Shown piece after piece: positions 1-11,174 of a stretch of DNA of 64,000 nucleotides; position 1 is the first letter of the stretch; each line of letters opens with the position of its first letter. A program made the position numbers and the translations under genes. The stretch spans positions 59,379-123,378 of the forward strand of contig CAMCTJ010000009.1 of the NCBI GenBank assembly GCA_945878405.1. Direction: 5' to 3'. The notes under the pieces are model-generated. The model was not told where the DNA came from. It made no database searches and was given only the letters and a program-made list of their open reading frames with translations. The stretch is from Bdellovibrio sp. ZAP7 (lineage in GTDB: Bacteria; Bdellovibrionota; FAC87; UBA2466).

Positions 1-225
1 GGATTAAAAGATACTCGTATCCCATTTATCAATACATTGATTTCCTTTGGCGTCCTAGGAATGGGAATCAGTATAGGACTGGCTTTTGGTCTGAAACAAG
101 GACCCGTGGGGTTTTGGGTTGGGATGATCTTTGCTTTAGCCGTAGCTGCAGGGCTTCATCAACTAAGATTTAGAAAAGTTATCGCAAACGCGCTTTACCT
201 TGAGAAAACAGAGTCCAAGCAGTGA
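1..225 (+). CDS. MATE-family/polysaccharide-flippase-like multidrug transporter, C-terminal fragment (truncated by window edge)
   Basis: Frame 1 is open from base 1: GLKDTRIPFINTLISFGVLG..., resembling the G-x-x-DT-x-x-P helix typical of MATE transporters; stop at 223-225. Confidence 0.6.
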   Translation, partial: GLKDTRIPFINTLISFGVLGMGISIGLAFGLKQGPVGFWVGMIFALAVAAGLHQLRFRKVIANALYLEKTESKQ

Positions 226-1255
226 GTTTATAAAGCAATCGAGCTCCGACATTTGCATCCCATTCGCTTTTTCCGGAGGGGTCGGGGGCCACTTCATTCA
301 AATCGAATCCAATAATTTTTCTTTTGGAAAGGGCCAGAGCTTTAATCAAATAAATAGCCTCATTAAATTCAAGGCCGCCGGGAACAGGTGTCCCCGTATG
401 CGGGCAAAGTTTGGGGTCGAATCCATCAATATCAAAAGAAATCCAAACCACGGGAGGCAGCTCTTTAATGATTTCATCGCAAATTGACTTCCAGGGAGCC
501 CCTTCGAACTTCCGGGTTTGCAAATGTGAATCAGTAAAGACTTTCACTCGATTTTTTTCACTTTCACAAAAGTCGATCTCTTCTTCACAGAAATCACGAA
601 TGCCGACTTGAACCAGTCTTGCGACCTGTGGAATGTTTTGGAGAACATTTCGCATGATCGAAGCATGCGACCAAGTAAATCCCTCGTAAGCCTTTCGGGT
701 ATCGCTATGTGCATCAAAATGCAGAATGCCAAACTGAGGAAAAAATTCAGCTGCTGCTTGAAGTGCCCCAAAGGGAACTGAATGATCTCCCCCAACAATT
801 GCTGGTATTTTTTTCGAACTAAAAATAGCGAGAGTTTCTTTTCTTACCCAGTCATTTAGAAGAGCCCCAAGAGCATTCACTTCCTTCAACTGAGATTGAA
901 GTTCTGGAGATTCAGAAAGATCTCCTCCGCATTCAATAATGGGAAGAGCCTTCTCCTTACCGGCCTTATTCCAACGGAGTACTTCAGGAGATTCTTTGAG
1001 GTAATAAAGACCACACTCATAAGGTCGGTGGACATCCACGTCAAAGAGATCAACTTGACGACTCGCTTCCAAAATGGAACGCGGCCCCAATGACGTACCT
1101 GAGCCGTAAGAAGTAGTTACTTCCCAGGGGACAGGCAAATAGATCAAGCTACTTTCGGATTGGCGAAAAGGGAGTCCAAAGATGCCAGAATCTTTTGACG
1201 CGGCAGAGTTGGGATCAAAAATTGAAATCATAGTATAATGGAGATTCTTTCTCAT
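179..1255 (-). CDS. Arginase/agmatinase/formiminoglutamase family protein
   Basis: Ureohydrolase motifs GGDHS, DAHSDTR, SFDIDGFDP in the translation. Confidence 0.88.
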   Translation of the reverse strand: MRKNLHYTMISIFDPNSAASKDSGIFGLPFRQSESSLIYLPVPWEVTTSYGSGTSLGPRSILEASRQVDLFDVDVHRPYECGLYYLKESPEVLRWNKAGKEKALPIIECGGDLSESPELQSQLKEVNALGALLNDWVRKETLAIFSSKKIPAIVGGDHSVPFGALQAAAEFFPQFGILHFDAHSDTRKAYEGFTWSHASIMRNVLQNIPQVARLVQVGIRDFCEEEIDFCESEKNRVKVFTDSHLQTRKFEGAPWKSICDEIIKELPPVVWISFDIDGFDPKLCPHTGTPVPGGLEFNEAIYLIKALALSKRKIIGFDLNEVAPDPSGKSEWDANVGARLLYKLTAWTLFSQGKARLR

Positions 1256-1313
1256 CTAGGAGACAAAACGTCAATGAGACGTTAACCCGTGTCTTCGCAA
1301 CTCCCATTTATCT

Positions 1314-2576
1314 ATGAACTTTTCGATTGAAGTTAAGAACGTCTCAAAAAAATATACTATCGGAAAGCTCGCCCATTCTCCGTATGCCACTCTCCGAGAA
1401 ACCCTCGCTTCACGTACAGCAGATTTAGGCCGTTGGCTAAGCGGAAAAGCACCAAACGGTTGCCCCGAAGAGGTTCTTTGGGCTCTCAAGGATGTTTCTT
1501 TTTCAGCCAAGCCCGGCGAGGTCATCGGAATCGTGGGAAAGAATGGAGCTGGCAAATCAACCTTATTAAAAATTTTAAGTCGGATTACTGAACCCACCCA
1601 GGGAACCATTCGGGTTAAGGGAAAACTCGCCAGTCTTTTAGAAGTAGGAACCGGCTTTCATCCTGAACTCACTGGGCGAGAAAATATCTTTTTGAATGGG
1701 GCGCTTCTAGGGATGAAACGCGAAGAGATCAAAAGAAAGTTTGATCAGATCGTATCCTTTTCTCAGATAGAGAAATTTATCGATACTCCTGTGAAGCGTT
1801 ATTCCAGTGGAATGTATGTGCGCTTAGCCTTTTCGGTCGCTGCCCATTTAGATCCGGAAATTCTCGTCTTGGATGAGGTTTTAGCGGTTGGGGATCTCGC
1901 TTTTCAGAAAAAATGTACAAGTGTGATGAGAGATGTCGCAAATCAGGACAGGACAGTCTTGTTTGTGAGTCATAATTTGCAACTCATCCGCAGTTTATGT
2001 TCGCGGGTTGTGCTACTTGATCACGGGCAAGTGATTCAGGATGGACCCACAGAGGTAGTTCTTCCGGAATTCGTAAAACTTTTACAATCTAATGGCGAAG
2101 TCCTTGGAAATGGGCTCAGGAGTCGAGGGCTTGGGGAAAATCAAGTTGCTCGAATTGAAAGAGTTCAGTTTTTAAATCAATCCGGCGCCCCTTGTTGGAC
2201 TTTTGATTCACGCGAGTCTGCGGTTTTGGAAGTTGACTACACTGCTTTTCAATCCTTCGAAGGATTAAGTCTGTGGTTGATAATCAGAAATCCACTTTCT
2301 GGGGACGTAGTTACCAGCATCAAGGAAAAGATTACTGAAAAAATAATTGAAGTTGGCCAGAAGAAAAAAATTAGAATGGAGTTTCCAAAAATGGCTCTGG
2401 GGCCTTTCGATTATGCGGTCGAGGTAACCTTAACGAATTCAGAAGGGGACCAATTCTATGACCATTTGGGCAAGGAATCAGATCTGCCGCTTTTGAGCGT
2501 TACTTCAATCGAAAAAGATCCCCATAAGCGACAAGGGTATTTTGCAATGCCGGTTTCAATTCGGGAGGCGGCCTAA
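1314..2576 (+). CDS. ABC transporter ATP-binding protein, polysaccharide/O-antigen export type (Wzt/TagH-like)
   Basis: Walker A GKNGAGKST, signature YSSGMYVRLAFSVA, Walker B EILVLDEVLAVGD, C-terminal extension as in Wzt; stop overlaps the start of the permease gene. Confidence 0.9.
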   Translation: MNFSIEVKNVSKKYTIGKLAHSPYATLRETLASRTADLGRWLSGKAPNGCPEEVLWALKDVSFSAKPGEVIGIVGKNGAGKSTLLKILSRITEPTQGTIRVKGKLASLLEVGTGFHPELTGRENIFLNGALLGMKREEIKRKFDQIVSFSQIEKFIDTPVKRYSSGMYVRLAFSVAAHLDPEILVLDEVLAVGDLAFQKKCTSVMRDVANQDRTVLFVSHNLQLIRSLCSRVVLLDHGQVIQDGPTEVVLPEFVKLLQSNGEVLGNGLRSRGLGENQVARIERVQFLNQSGAPCWTFDSRESAVLEVDYTAFQSFEGLSLWLIIRNPLSGDVVTSIKEKITEKIIEVGQKKKIRMEFPKMALGPFDYAVEVTLTNSEGDQFYDHLGKESDLPLLSVTSIEKDPHKRQGYFAMPVSIREAA

Positions 2577-3416
2577 ATGAGTACAGCTCAGGTTTCCGAT
2601 GAAATCTTAATTGAGAGCCGAGCTTCTCTTCGGCAATCTTTAAGATTGAGAGAGTTGTGGAGTTATCGGGAACTTATTTATTTTCTGAGCCTCCGCGATA
2701 TTAAAGTCAGGTACAAACAAGCTGTTTTTGGAGTGGCTTGGGTGATTGCTCAACCTTTATTTACAGTTCTCACCTACACCTTTCTTTTTGGAAAAGTTGC
2801 AAAAATGGCCTCTGACGGTCTTCCTTATTCGGTATTTGTTTTCTCAGCTCTCGTCCCGTGGACCTATTTCACTTCAGCTATCAATAAGGGAAGTATGAGC
2901 CTAGTAGGGAGTGGCGCTTTGTTTAGCAAAGTATATTTTCCACGCCTAGTGATTCCGCTGGCAGCCGTCATGTCGGGACTTCTCGATTATGCCATTTCCT
3001 TTTTATGCATGGTTTTGGTGCTTGCTTATTATGGTATTTATCCCCAGTGGGAGTGGATCTTAGGGGTTCCGGCAGTAACGCTCTGGATTTTTATTTTGTC
3101 CTCAGGAGTGAGTTTTTGGCTGGGAGCCCTCAACGTCAAATATCGAGACGTCGGCCATATTATTCCATTCATTGTTCAAATTTGGATGTTTACGACACCT
3201 ATTCTGTATTCCATTTCAGTTATTCCTGAAAGATTTCAGATGTGGGTAAGATTAAATCCCATGTTTGGACTTATTGAGGCCTACCGTTCCGTAATATTTT
3301 CTCGAGACATAGACTGGTTGAGTGTGAATGTTTCTTTAGCACTGACCCTTGTGGTGTTCTTGAGTGGAACAGTCTATTTTGCAAAAACAGAACGAAGCTT
3401 TGCCGATATTATTTAA
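2577..3416 (+). CDS. ABC-2 type polysaccharide exporter permease (Wzm/TagG-like)
   Basis: LRDIKVRYKQAVFGVAWVIAQPL... hallmark of ABC-2 polysaccharide permeases; adjacent to ATPase. Confidence 0.9.
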   Translation: MSTAQVSDEILIESRASLRQSLRLRELWSYRELIYFLSLRDIKVRYKQAVFGVAWVIAQPLFTVLTYTFLFGKVAKMASDGLPYSVFVFSALVPWTYFTSAINKGSMSLVGSGALFSKVYFPRLVIPLAAVMSGLLDYAISFLCMVLVLAYYGIYPQWEWILGVPAVTLWIFILSSGVSFWLGALNVKYRDVGHIIPFIVQIWMFTTPILYSISVIPERFQMWVRLNPMFGLIEAYRSVIFSRDIDWLSVNVSLALTLVVFLSGTVYFAKTERSFADII

Positions 3417-3536
3417 AGTATTCTTCCCTAGTGGCTGCTGTCTTCTTTATCTTTCAGTAACGCACCCCTCCAAAAACCTCTCTTTACTTTTAAGCCCAGA
3501 GAGTCAAAAGTAACCAGTCTCTTTATAAGGAAAAAC

Positions 3537-4190
3537 ATGACCGGTATTCTTACTCAGTTCTTAGATTTGATGCTTCATTTGGACGTTCATTTAAGCACAA
3601 CCATCTCCGAATATGGGCTGTGGACTTACCTCATTTTATTTCTGATTGTCTTTTGTGAGACCGGGTTAGTGATAACCCCATTTCTGCCAGGGGATTCTCT
3701 CTTGTTTGCTGCCGGAGCCTTTGCGGGAAAAGGTTCGTTGGAGTTAAGGTTTTTAATCCCGTTACTTTGTATTGCAGGGATTTTAGGGGACGCGCTCAAT
3801 TATGCGATCGGCCGTTACGTGGGTCCGAAGATATTGACGGGCGACCGCTGGTTTTTGAAGCGAGAATATTTGACCAAGACCCAAGCCTTTTATGAACGCT
3901 ACGGCGGAAAGACCATCATCATTGCGCGATTTGTTCCCATTATTCGAACTTTTGCCCCTTTCCTGGCTGGCGTGGGAAAAATGAATTATTCCCGATTCGG
4001 TCTTTTTAATATTTCAGGGGCAATCCTGTGGGTGGTTCTTTTCTCCTTTGCGGGTTTTTGGTTTGGAAACATTCCAGTAGTTCAAAAAAACTTCACTCTC
4101 GTAATTTTGGCTATTATTATCGTCTCCGTTTTACCTGCGGTGATTGAGGCTTTAAGAGCCAGGAAGACACCTGCGAAACACTTGGTGTAG
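3537..4190 (+). CDS. DedA/SNARE-associated family membrane protein
   Basis: FCETGLVITPFLPGDSLLFAAGAFA ... ARFVPIIRTFAPFLAGVGKM... conserved DedA motifs. Confidence 0.9.
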   Translation: MTGILTQFLDLMLHLDVHLSTTISEYGLWTYLILFLIVFCETGLVITPFLPGDSLLFAAGAFAGKGSLELRFLIPLLCIAGILGDALNYAIGRYVGPKILTGDRWFLKREYLTKTQAFYERYGGKTIIIARFVPIIRTFAPFLAGVGKMNYSRFGLFNISGAILWVVLFSFAGFWFGNIPVVQKNFTLVILAIIIVSVLPAVIEALRARKTPAKHLV

Positions 4191-6875
4191 TTGTTTATGA
4201 AATCTAAGCTCATCATCATCGATGGGAGCTCTTATTTTTTTAGGGCTTTTTTCGCAATCCAAAACCTTTCAAATTCGAAAGGGTTCCCCACAAATGCGAT
4301 TTATGGTTTTACCAATATGTTACTTAGGGTATTGGACGTTGAAAAACCCGCTCACCTCGTAATTGCCTTCGATACCCCCAAACCTTCTTTTAGAAAAAAA
4401 CTCTACCCAGAATACAAAGCCAATCGTGAGAAACCACCGGAAGATCTCGTCAAACAGATTCCGGAAATCATGAAGGTAGTGGATGCTTTTCAAATTAAGC
4501 GAATGCAGCTCGAAGGAGCCGAAGCTGATGATGTGATTGCGACTTTGACCGAGAGAGCAGTTCAGGCGGGGTATGAAGTCGATATCATTACAGGGGACAA
4601 AGACCTCATGCAGTTAGTAACTGACAAGGTCACTTTGTACGACACCATGAAAGATAAAAGGGTCGGTCCCGAGGGAGTCGTTGAAAAGTTTGGAGTGAAA
4701 CCAGAGCAAGTAGTCGATTTCTTGGCGCTCATGGGAGATGCCTCTGACAATATTCCAGGGGTAACTGGAATTGGTGAAAAAACTGCAGCACAATTAATTT
4801 CAGAGTTTGGCTCCTTAGAAAAATTATTTGAAAATCTGGATAAGATAAAACAGGAAAAAAGACGCGAGACTCTGAAAGCAGAAAAAAAGATCGCGTTTCT
4901 CAGTCAGGAGTTGGCCCGCGTTAAGAGAGATTTGGATATTGAATGGTCGTGGGATGAATGCCGGTATGTGGGTCCCCATTTGGAGAGCCTCAAGAAGCTT
5001 TTTGAGGAATTCGAATTTCATCAGCTCATGAAGCGGTTTAATTTCCAAAGGCAGGAAAAAGGGTTTGAGAATACCCAATATCAAACTGTGAGCGGTCTTG
5101 AGACGCTGAAAAAGGTATGCGATCTGATTCGCAAAGCAGATATTCTATCTCTGGACACTGAAACGACGTCTCTCAGTATTCATAGCGCTGAACTTGTTGG
5201 GATTTCCCTTTGTGTGAAAGCAGGCGAGGCTTTTTATATTCCGATTGGCCATACCCTACCGGGGGGCCACGATCTGTTGGAGGGCCAGCTCTCATCAGAA
5301 CTTGTCAGAAAATATCTGAAGCCCCTTTTGGAACATCCTGAAATTCCTAAAGTTGGCCAAAATTTGAAATATGACTTACAGATACTTTTAAACTGGGGAG
5401 TCCATCTCGAGGGGATTGTCGCAGATACGCTCTTAGAGAGTTACCTTATTAATCCTGAGGAACCGCACGGTCTAGATGCCTTGGCTCTGAAATATTTGGG
5501 TCATCAGACAATTACTTATGAAGAGGTGACTGGAAAAGGAAAAAGCCAGATCAGTTTCTCTGAGGTTTCTGTCGAAAAGGCGACGAAATACTCTGGGGAA
5601 GATTCCGATGTTGCTTACCGTTTACATGAAACGCTTTTGAGTGAGGTAGATAAGATGGGGGGGAGAGAGCTTTTTGAAGAGATTGAAGTCCCTCTTGTTC
5701 CTGTTCTGGCTCAAATGGAATACGCCGGTGTTAAAGTCGACCGAACTAAATTGGAAAAAATGGAAGAAAATCTATCCGAAGACCAAGCGACAGTAGAAGA
5801 CAAGGTCTTTGAGTTAGCTGGAGAAGCCTTTAATATCGGGTCTCCAAAACAGCTGTCTCGAATTCTTTTTGAGAAATTAAAGTTACCCATTATCAGAAAA
5901 ACAAAAACGGGTATATCGACCGATGAAAATGTTCTGGTTGAGTTGTCGAGCCATCATGCGATTTGCGAGTGGATTCTCAAGTATCGAGAGTTGAGCAAGC
6001 TCAAATCTACATACGTAGAAGGCCTCATCCAACAGATTCACCCAAAAACGGGGCGAGTGCACACAAGCTTTAATCAGACCATTACGGCAACGGGCAGACT
6101 TTCTAGCTCGAACCCAAACTTACAGAATATTCCCACTACAGATGATCCGCGCTATGACATTCGTTCCGTTTTCATAGCAGAGGAGGGGTATGAACTGTTT
6201 TCTGGGGATTATAGCCAGGTGGAATTGCGTCTCTTAGCGGACATGAGTCAGGACGCCGAGCTTTTGCGAGCTTTTGAACACGATGAAGATGTGCATTCCT
6301 ACACAGGAAGATTAATTTTTGGAGTCGACGAGGTATCCTCTGAACAAAGACGGATAGCGAAAACTATTAACTTTGGAGTCGTTTACGGGCAGACCCCTTA
6401 CGGCTTGTCTCAAACCTTAAAAATATCGCCCTCGGAAGCTAAGGATTTCATCGATAAGTATTTCCGAAGATATTCTGGAGTTAAAGAGTATCTCCAATCA
6501 CTTATACAGAAAGCTCACCAAGATGGTTTTGTAACGACCCAGTTGGGACGTCGAAGATATCTTCCTGAAATAAACTCCGCGAATCGTATGAGGAGAGAAA
6601 TGGCTGAGCGAGCCGCCATCAATACTCCGATTCAAGGAAGTGCGGCCGATATGATCAAGACGGCGATGGTGAGAATCCACAGACTGTTACAAGTACAAAA
6701 ACTAAAAACAAAAATGATCTTACAAGTGCATGACGAATTAGTTTTTGAAGTTCCTACAGAAGAGAAAAAACAGGCAGAGAAATTGATTTTGTCAGAAATG
6801 GAAAGTGCCATGAAGTTGAGAGTTCCCCTGAAAGTTGATGCAGCTTGGGGAAAAACATGGCGAGACTGCAGTTAG
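4191..6875 (+). CDS. polA: DNA polymerase I (5'-3' exo, 3'-5' exo and polymerase domains); ATG at 4197 is an alternative start
   Basis: 5' nuclease domain (YEVDIITGDKDLMQLV), 3'-5' exo (LSLDTETTSL), Pol motifs SGDYSQVELRLLADMS, RRIAKTINFGVVYG, QVHDELVFEVP. Confidence 0.97.
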   Translation: MFMKSKLIIIDGSSYFFRAFFAIQNLSNSKGFPTNAIYGFTNMLLRVLDVEKPAHLVIAFDTPKPSFRKKLYPEYKANREKPPEDLVKQIPEIMKVVDAFQIKRMQLEGAEADDVIATLTERAVQAGYEVDIITGDKDLMQLVTDKVTLYDTMKDKRVGPEGVVEKFGVKPEQVVDFLALMGDASDNIPGVTGIGEKTAAQLISEFGSLEKLFENLDKIKQEKRRETLKAEKKIAFLSQELARVKRDLDIEWSWDECRYVGPHLESLKKLFEEFEFHQLMKRFNFQRQEKGFENTQYQTVSGLETLKKVCDLIRKADILSLDTETTSLSIHSAELVGISLCVKAGEAFYIPIGHTLPGGHDLLEGQLSSELVRKYLKPLLEHPEIPKVGQNLKYDLQILLNWGVHLEGIVADTLLESYLINPEEPHGLDALALKYLGHQTITYEEVTGKGKSQISFSEVSVEKATKYSGEDSDVAYRLHETLLSEVDKMGGRELFEEIEVPLVPVLAQMEYAGVKVDRTKLEKMEENLSEDQATVEDKVFELAGEAFNIGSPKQLSRILFEKLKLPIIRKTKTGISTDENVLVELSSHHAICEWILKYRELSKLKSTYVEGLIQQIHPKTGRVHTSFNQTITATGRLSSSNPNLQNIPTTDDPRYDIRSVFIAEEGYELFSGDYSQVELRLLADMSQDAELLRAFEHDEDVHSYTGRLIFGVDEVSSEQRRIAKTINFGVVYGQTPYGLSQTLKISPSEAKDFIDKYFRRYSGVKEYLQSLIQKAHQDGFVTTQLGRRRYLPEINSANRMRREMAERAAINTPIQGSAADMIKTAMVRIHRLLQVQKLKTKMILQVHDELVFEVPTEEKKQAEKLILSEMESAMKLRVPLKVDAAWGKTWRDCS

Positions 6876-7011
6876 ATCTAACTTGTCATTAAAAGATCAA
6901 GCGAAAAGATTTTTCTTTTTTTTTCCCTCCAAAAGATCAGTCGAGTCAATTACCTAACGCGGGATCGCGATCAAAACGTCGAAAATGGACTAAAAACAGC
7001 TGGCGGTCGCA

Positions 7012-7042
7012 TTGACAGTAAATGTATGGCACATGCTATATT
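7012..7042 (+). promoter_or_regulatory. Putative sigma70-type promoter of nrdJ (TTGACA 7012-7017; TGC-TATATT extended -10, 7037-7042)
   Basis: Consensus -35 and extended -10 (TGn) with 19-nt spacer, about 120 nt upstream of the ATG at 7163. Confidence 0.5.
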
Positions 7043-7162
7043 TTACATTACGGTAGGCACAGCACCGGAAGAGCAGTTAACAATTCCAAATCGGTAATTA
7101 AACGAAGCGTTGCAAACAGGGGTAATCCCTGAAGGGCACGCGTGTATCTTGGAGGTACTATT

Positions 7163-10100
7163 ATGAGAATTCCTCGTCGATTCACCAAAGAAAACAGCAG
7201 TCCTTTTAAGGGAATTGAATTTGAAGCTCGAATCTCTGAGATTCGCGAGCCGAATGGAAAAGTAATTTTTTCCCAAAAAAATGTAATGGTCCCCAAACAC
7301 TGGTCGCAAGTGGCTACAGATATTTTGGCGCAAAAATATTTTCGAAGAGCCGGGGTTCCCCAAACAGATTCTGGTGAGTTAGGGGGAGAAATTGATGCAA
7401 GACAGGTTTTTCATCGTCTAGCGGGTTGTTGGACAGATTGGGGAAATCGGTTTGGCTATTTTACGAATGAACGAGATGCCAAGGCATTCTATGATGAAGT
7501 GAGTTTTATGTTGGCCAATCAGATGGCCGCTCCTAACAGCCCTCAGTGGTTCAATACGGGTTTGTACTATGCTTATGGCATTACCGGGCCTTCCCAAGGC
7601 CACTTTTATGTTGATCCGAAAACTAAAAAGCTTAAAGAGTCAGAAAACGCTTATGAACATCCACAACCACATGCTTGCTTCATTCAAAGTGTTTCAGATG
7701 ATTTGGTAAATGAAAATGGGGTCATGAATCTATGGACTCGTGAGGCACGATTATTTAAGTACGGCTCTGGGACCGGGACGAACTTTAGCAACCTTCGATC
7801 AGAGGGAGAAAAGTTGTCTGGAGGAGGTAGGTCTTCTGGCTTGATGTCATTTCTGAAAATCGGAGATAGAGCTGCTGGAGCCATTAAGAGTGGAGGAACC
7901 ACAAGAAGAGCTGCAAAAATGGTCTGTCTGGATCTCGACCATCCCGAAGTAGAATCTTTTATTGATTGGAAGGCGGAAGAAGAGCAAAAAGTGTCGGCAC
8001 TTGCTGCTGGCAGCCGCTTACATCGAAAGCTGTTAAAAGCCTTGCTCGAGCATTGTTTCGATGAAACTGGCCGCCCCCATGTTGATTTAAAAGAGAACAA
8101 AAACTTAAGAAAAAGTCTCCAGGCTTGTAGAAATGGTTTCATTCCTGAAAACACCATTCAAAAAGTTCTTCAACTCGCTTCTCAAGGAATTCGACAATAT
8201 GAATTTCCAGAATTGGATACGGGTTGGGAAAGTGAAGCCTATGCTACTGTGAGTGGTCAGAATTCAAATAATTCTGTGCGGATCCCCAACGGGTTTTTTG
8301 ATGCTTTAGAGAGCGGAAGAAATTGGAGTTTAAAATTTAGAACCACAGGAGTTGTTGCCAAAGAAGTCTCCAGTGAATCTCTTTGGAATAAAATCGCTAC
8401 AGCTGCCTGGGCGTGTGCAGATCCCGGTCTTCAGTTTGATACCACCATTAACGAATGGCACACCTGTCCGGAGGGAGGAAGAATCAATGCCTCCAACCCG
8501 TGTTCGGAGTATATGTTTCTGGACGATACTGCCTGTAATTTAGCTAGTCTGAATTTAATGAAGTTTTATGATGCCAAGACAGGAACATTTCTCATTGAAG
8601 ACTTTACTCATGCGGTTCGCCTATGGACGACCGTTTTAGAAATCAGCGTCTTGATGGCTCAGTTTCCCAGTAAAGAAATCGCCAAGAAAAGTTTTCAATA
8701 CCGAACTCTTGGGCTTGGATACGCAAATCTTGGGGCCCTTTTAATGTCGATGGGAATTCCCTACGGCAGTCCAAAAGCAAAAGCCATTTGTGCTGCTATT
8801 ACTGCGATCCTAACTGGGGAAAGCTACGGAACCTCAGCTGAAATGGCGAAAGAACAGGGGGCCTTTGAGAAGTTTTTGGAAAATCGCGATTCGATGTTGC
8901 GTGTAATAAGAAACCACCGAAGAGCAACTCGCGATGATAATTCTGATCCTTTTGAAAATCTAACGGTGTGTCCCGAGAAAATAGACTCCTCTCTGTGTCC
9001 AAGAGATCTTTTGGAGACCGCGAGACTGGCGTGGGATCGAGCTTTGGAGTTGGGAGAACAGTATGGTTATCGCAATGCTCAAGTTTCAGTCATTGCGCCG
9101 ACGGGAACTATCGGGCTCATTATGGATTGCGATACTACGGGCATTGAACCCGATTTCTCAATTGTGAAATTCAAGAAACTGTCCGGGGGAGGGTATTTCC
9201 GAATTATCAATCAATCGGTTCCTCTGGCGTTGAAGGGAATGGGCTATTCGGAAAGTCAGGTCCGGGACATTATCGACTATGCACTAGGCCGAGGTGATTT
9301 TGAAAAATGTCCAGAAATCTGTCGATCATTTTTTGAAAAAAAGGGTGTGCCAGCAACGAGCATTGCGGAAATAGAGAAAAATCTGAAGACTGCATTTGAT
9401 ATTCGTTTTGTGATCACCCCTTGGGTACTAGGGGAAGAAGTGTGCCTAAAAGTATTGGAAGTCAGTCAGGAGGATTTGGCTAAACCTGATTTTAGTCTCC
9501 TAGCACATTTAGGTTTCACAAATCTTCAAATCGAAAAGGCAAATGAGTTCCTCTTTGGAACCATGACTCTGGAAGGTGCTCCACACTTGAAAGAAGAAGA
9601 CTATCCTGTCTTCGACTGTGCAAATAAATGTGGAAAAAAGGGTGTTCGGTTTTTGCCCTATCAGGCACATATCGAAATGATGGCCTCTGCGCAGCCATTT
9701 ATCAGCGGAGCTATCAGCAAAACCATCAACATGACAGCCGAAGCGACGATTGAAGATGTGAAAGACGCTTACTCGAGCTCTTGGAAAAAGATGTTGAAGG
9801 CGATTGCGCTCTACCGGGATGGGTCGAAGCTCAGTCAACCTCTTTCAGCTTCACTCTTTGAAACGGCTGAAGACTTAGATGACCCGATAGAAGCGGAAAC
9901 TCTAAAAACAGACATTGTTGCCTTTGCCGATAGATTGGTCCGAAAATCCTTGCGGCGTGAGCTGCCCAACCGAAGGATGGGCTACACGGTTAAATCTACC
10001 ATTGGAGGGCAAAGAGTTTATCTTCGCACTGGAGAGTACGAAGATGGAACACTTGGCGAGATATTTATAGATATCTATAAAGAGGGAGCTGCTTATCGGG

Positions 10101-10576
10101 CTCTCATGAATGCCTTTGCAATCTCTGTCTCTTTGGGATTGCAATATGGTGTCCCTCTTGAAGAGTTCGTGAATAAATTTCACATGTTCAGGTTTGAGCC
10201 GAATGGGCATGTTGCCGATCATGATAACGTGAAATTCTGCTCATCGATCATTGATTTTATTTTCCGAGATCTCGCGCTCAACTATTTAGGCCGAACGGAC
10301 ATGGTTCACGTTCCACCTAAGGAACCGATTTCTCCCTTGGGATCATTGGGAGCGATGGCATCAATGCCCGCAAGTGTTCCGATACATGCTGAGGAGAAAT
10401 CAGATTTCGCATTGTCGTCACGAGAGTTTGAAGATGATCTGGCTCTGTCCTCCAGGCTGGCAAAGACAAAGGGTTACGAAGGTGATCCCTGCTCAGAATG
10501 TGGTCACTTTACTTTGGTCCGAGGGGGTACGTGCTTACGGTGTGTAAGTTGTGGCGCCACCTCGGGGTGCAGCTAA
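7163..10576 (+). CDS. nrdJ: Vitamin B12-dependent (class II) ribonucleoside-diphosphate reductase
   Basis: FGCGTGTNFS-like motif [24 protein letters not shown]-terminal Cys-rich tail [22 protein letters not shown]; Shine-Dalgarno GGAGG before ATG 7163 (ORF track starts at an upstream GTG, 7142). Confidence 0.95.
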   Translation: MRIPRRFTKENSSPFKGIEFEARISEIREPNGKVIFSQKNVMVPKHWSQVATDILAQKYFRRAGVPQTDSGELGGEIDARQVFHRLAGCWTDWGNRFGYFTNERDAKAFYDEVSFMLANQMAAPNSPQWFNTGLYYAYGITGPSQGHFYVDPKTKKLKESENAYEHPQPHACFIQSVSDDLVNENGVMNLWTREARLFKYGSGTGTNFSNLRSEGEKLSGGGRSSGLMSFLKIGDRAAGAIKSGGTTRRAAKMVCLDLDHPEVESFIDWKAEEEQKVSALAAGSRLHRKLLKALLEHCFDETGRPHVDLKENKNLRKSLQACRNGFIPENTIQKVLQLASQGIRQYEFPELDTGWESEAYATVSGQNSNNSVRIPNGFFDALESGRNWSLKFRTTGVVAKEVSSESLWNKIATAAWACADPGLQFDTTINEWHTCPEGGRINASNPCSEYMFLDDTACNLASLNLMKFYDAKTGTFLIEDFTHAVRLWTTVLEISVLMAQFPSKEIAKKSFQYRTLGLGYANLGALLMSMGIPYGSPKAKAICAAITAILTGESYGTSAEMAKEQGAFEKFLENRDSMLRVIRNHRRATRDDNSDPFENLTVCPEKIDSSLCPRDLLETARLAWDRALELGEQYGYRNAQVSVIAPTGTIGLIMDCDTTGIEPDFSIVKFKKLSGGGYFRIINQSVPLALKGMGYSESQVRDIIDYALGRGDFEKCPEICRSFFEKKGVPATSIAEIEKNLKTAFDIRFVITPWVLGEEVCLKVLEVSQEDLAKPDFSLLAHLGFTNLQIEKANEFLFGTMTLEGAPHLKEEDYPVFDCANKCGKKGVRFLPYQAHIEMMASAQPFISGAISKTINMTAEATIEDVKDAYSSSWKKMLKAIALYRDGSKLSQPLSASLFETAEDLDDPIEAETLKTDIVAFADRLVRKSLRRELPNRRMGYTVKSTIGGQRVYLRTGEYEDGTLGEIFIDIYKEGAAYRALMNAFAISVSLGLQYGVPLEEFVNKFHMFRFEPNGHVADHDNVKFCSSIIDFIFRDLALNYLGRTDMVHVPPKEPISPLGSLGAMASMPASVPIHAEEKSDFALSSREFEDDLALSSRLAKTKGYEGDPCSECGHFTLVRGGTCLRCVSCGATSGCS

Positions 10577-10579
10577 AGA

Positions 10580-11116
10580 TTAATTTCGAACGATCTGTAC
10601 GATCAGTTCCGAGAGACTAGGGTAGTCATCGCCAGGGTTCACACAAGCGGAGTCTTCTACTTTTGGAAGATGGGCAACAAAGGTATCTCCGGATTGGGTT
10701 CCGCCAATATATCGCGTAGCTTTTCCTGGCTCTTGAATTCTAAAGACGAAGTTTAAGTCTAAAATTCTGACTGGGGAAGAGCGTTGAGCGATCGTCTGGG
10801 TTAAGTTCCCCTTCCAAGTCATGGAGCTTTTGCGCTCGAGTTCCAATTCATTCCTTTGTGCCCATTCAAAAATGTTACCGTTGCTCTGGTCGGAACCCCC
10901 CCAGCCAAATTCGACAAAGACTCTCGTGCCGTAGTCGACTGGCCCTGACTTAAACTCGAATTCTAATTCAGTCTCAGCATTTGAAAAATTTGAACAGCTA
11001 TGAATAATAGTTCTGCCATTCATTTTTAGGTTCTCGATGAATAGGGTTTCCTCGGGATAATTTCCCGCTAAAAGGGAAGCCGAAATAACAGCAAAAAGAG
11101 CCAGGGCAGGTTTCAT
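10580..11116 (-). CDS. Hypothetical secreted protein
   Basis: N-terminal signal-peptide-like MKPALALFAVISASLLAGN; no recognised domain. Confidence 0.65.
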   Translation of the reverse strand: MKPALALFAVISASLLAGNYPEETLFIENLKMNGRTIIHSCSNFSNAETELEFEFKSGPVDYGTRVFVEFGWGGSDQSNGNIFEWAQRNELELERKSSMTWKGNLTQTIAQRSSPVRILDLNFVFRIQEPGKATRYIGGTQSGDTFVAHLPKVEDSACVNPGDDYPSLSELIVQIVRN

Positions 11117-11174
11117 AAAATCTCCTAATACAGCGGGAGTACCTCAAAAGAAGCGTTGCGTCAACAAGGGGGGA

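Noticed and set aside
1271-1609. 112-aa minus-strand ORF over the start of the ABC ATPase gene
   Set aside because: Antisense to a conserved ABC ATPase; no domain signal.
7050-7162. Classical cobalamin riboswitch or c-di-GMP-I riboswitch upstream of nrdJ
   Set aside because: No recognisable B12-box core or GEMM-type tetraloop/receptor sequence by eye; kept only as an unassigned structured leader.
7684-8157. Antisense ORF of 157 aa inside nrdJ
   Set aside because: Lies wholly antisense to a strongly supported gene, no recognisable motif or RBS; typical shadow ORF.
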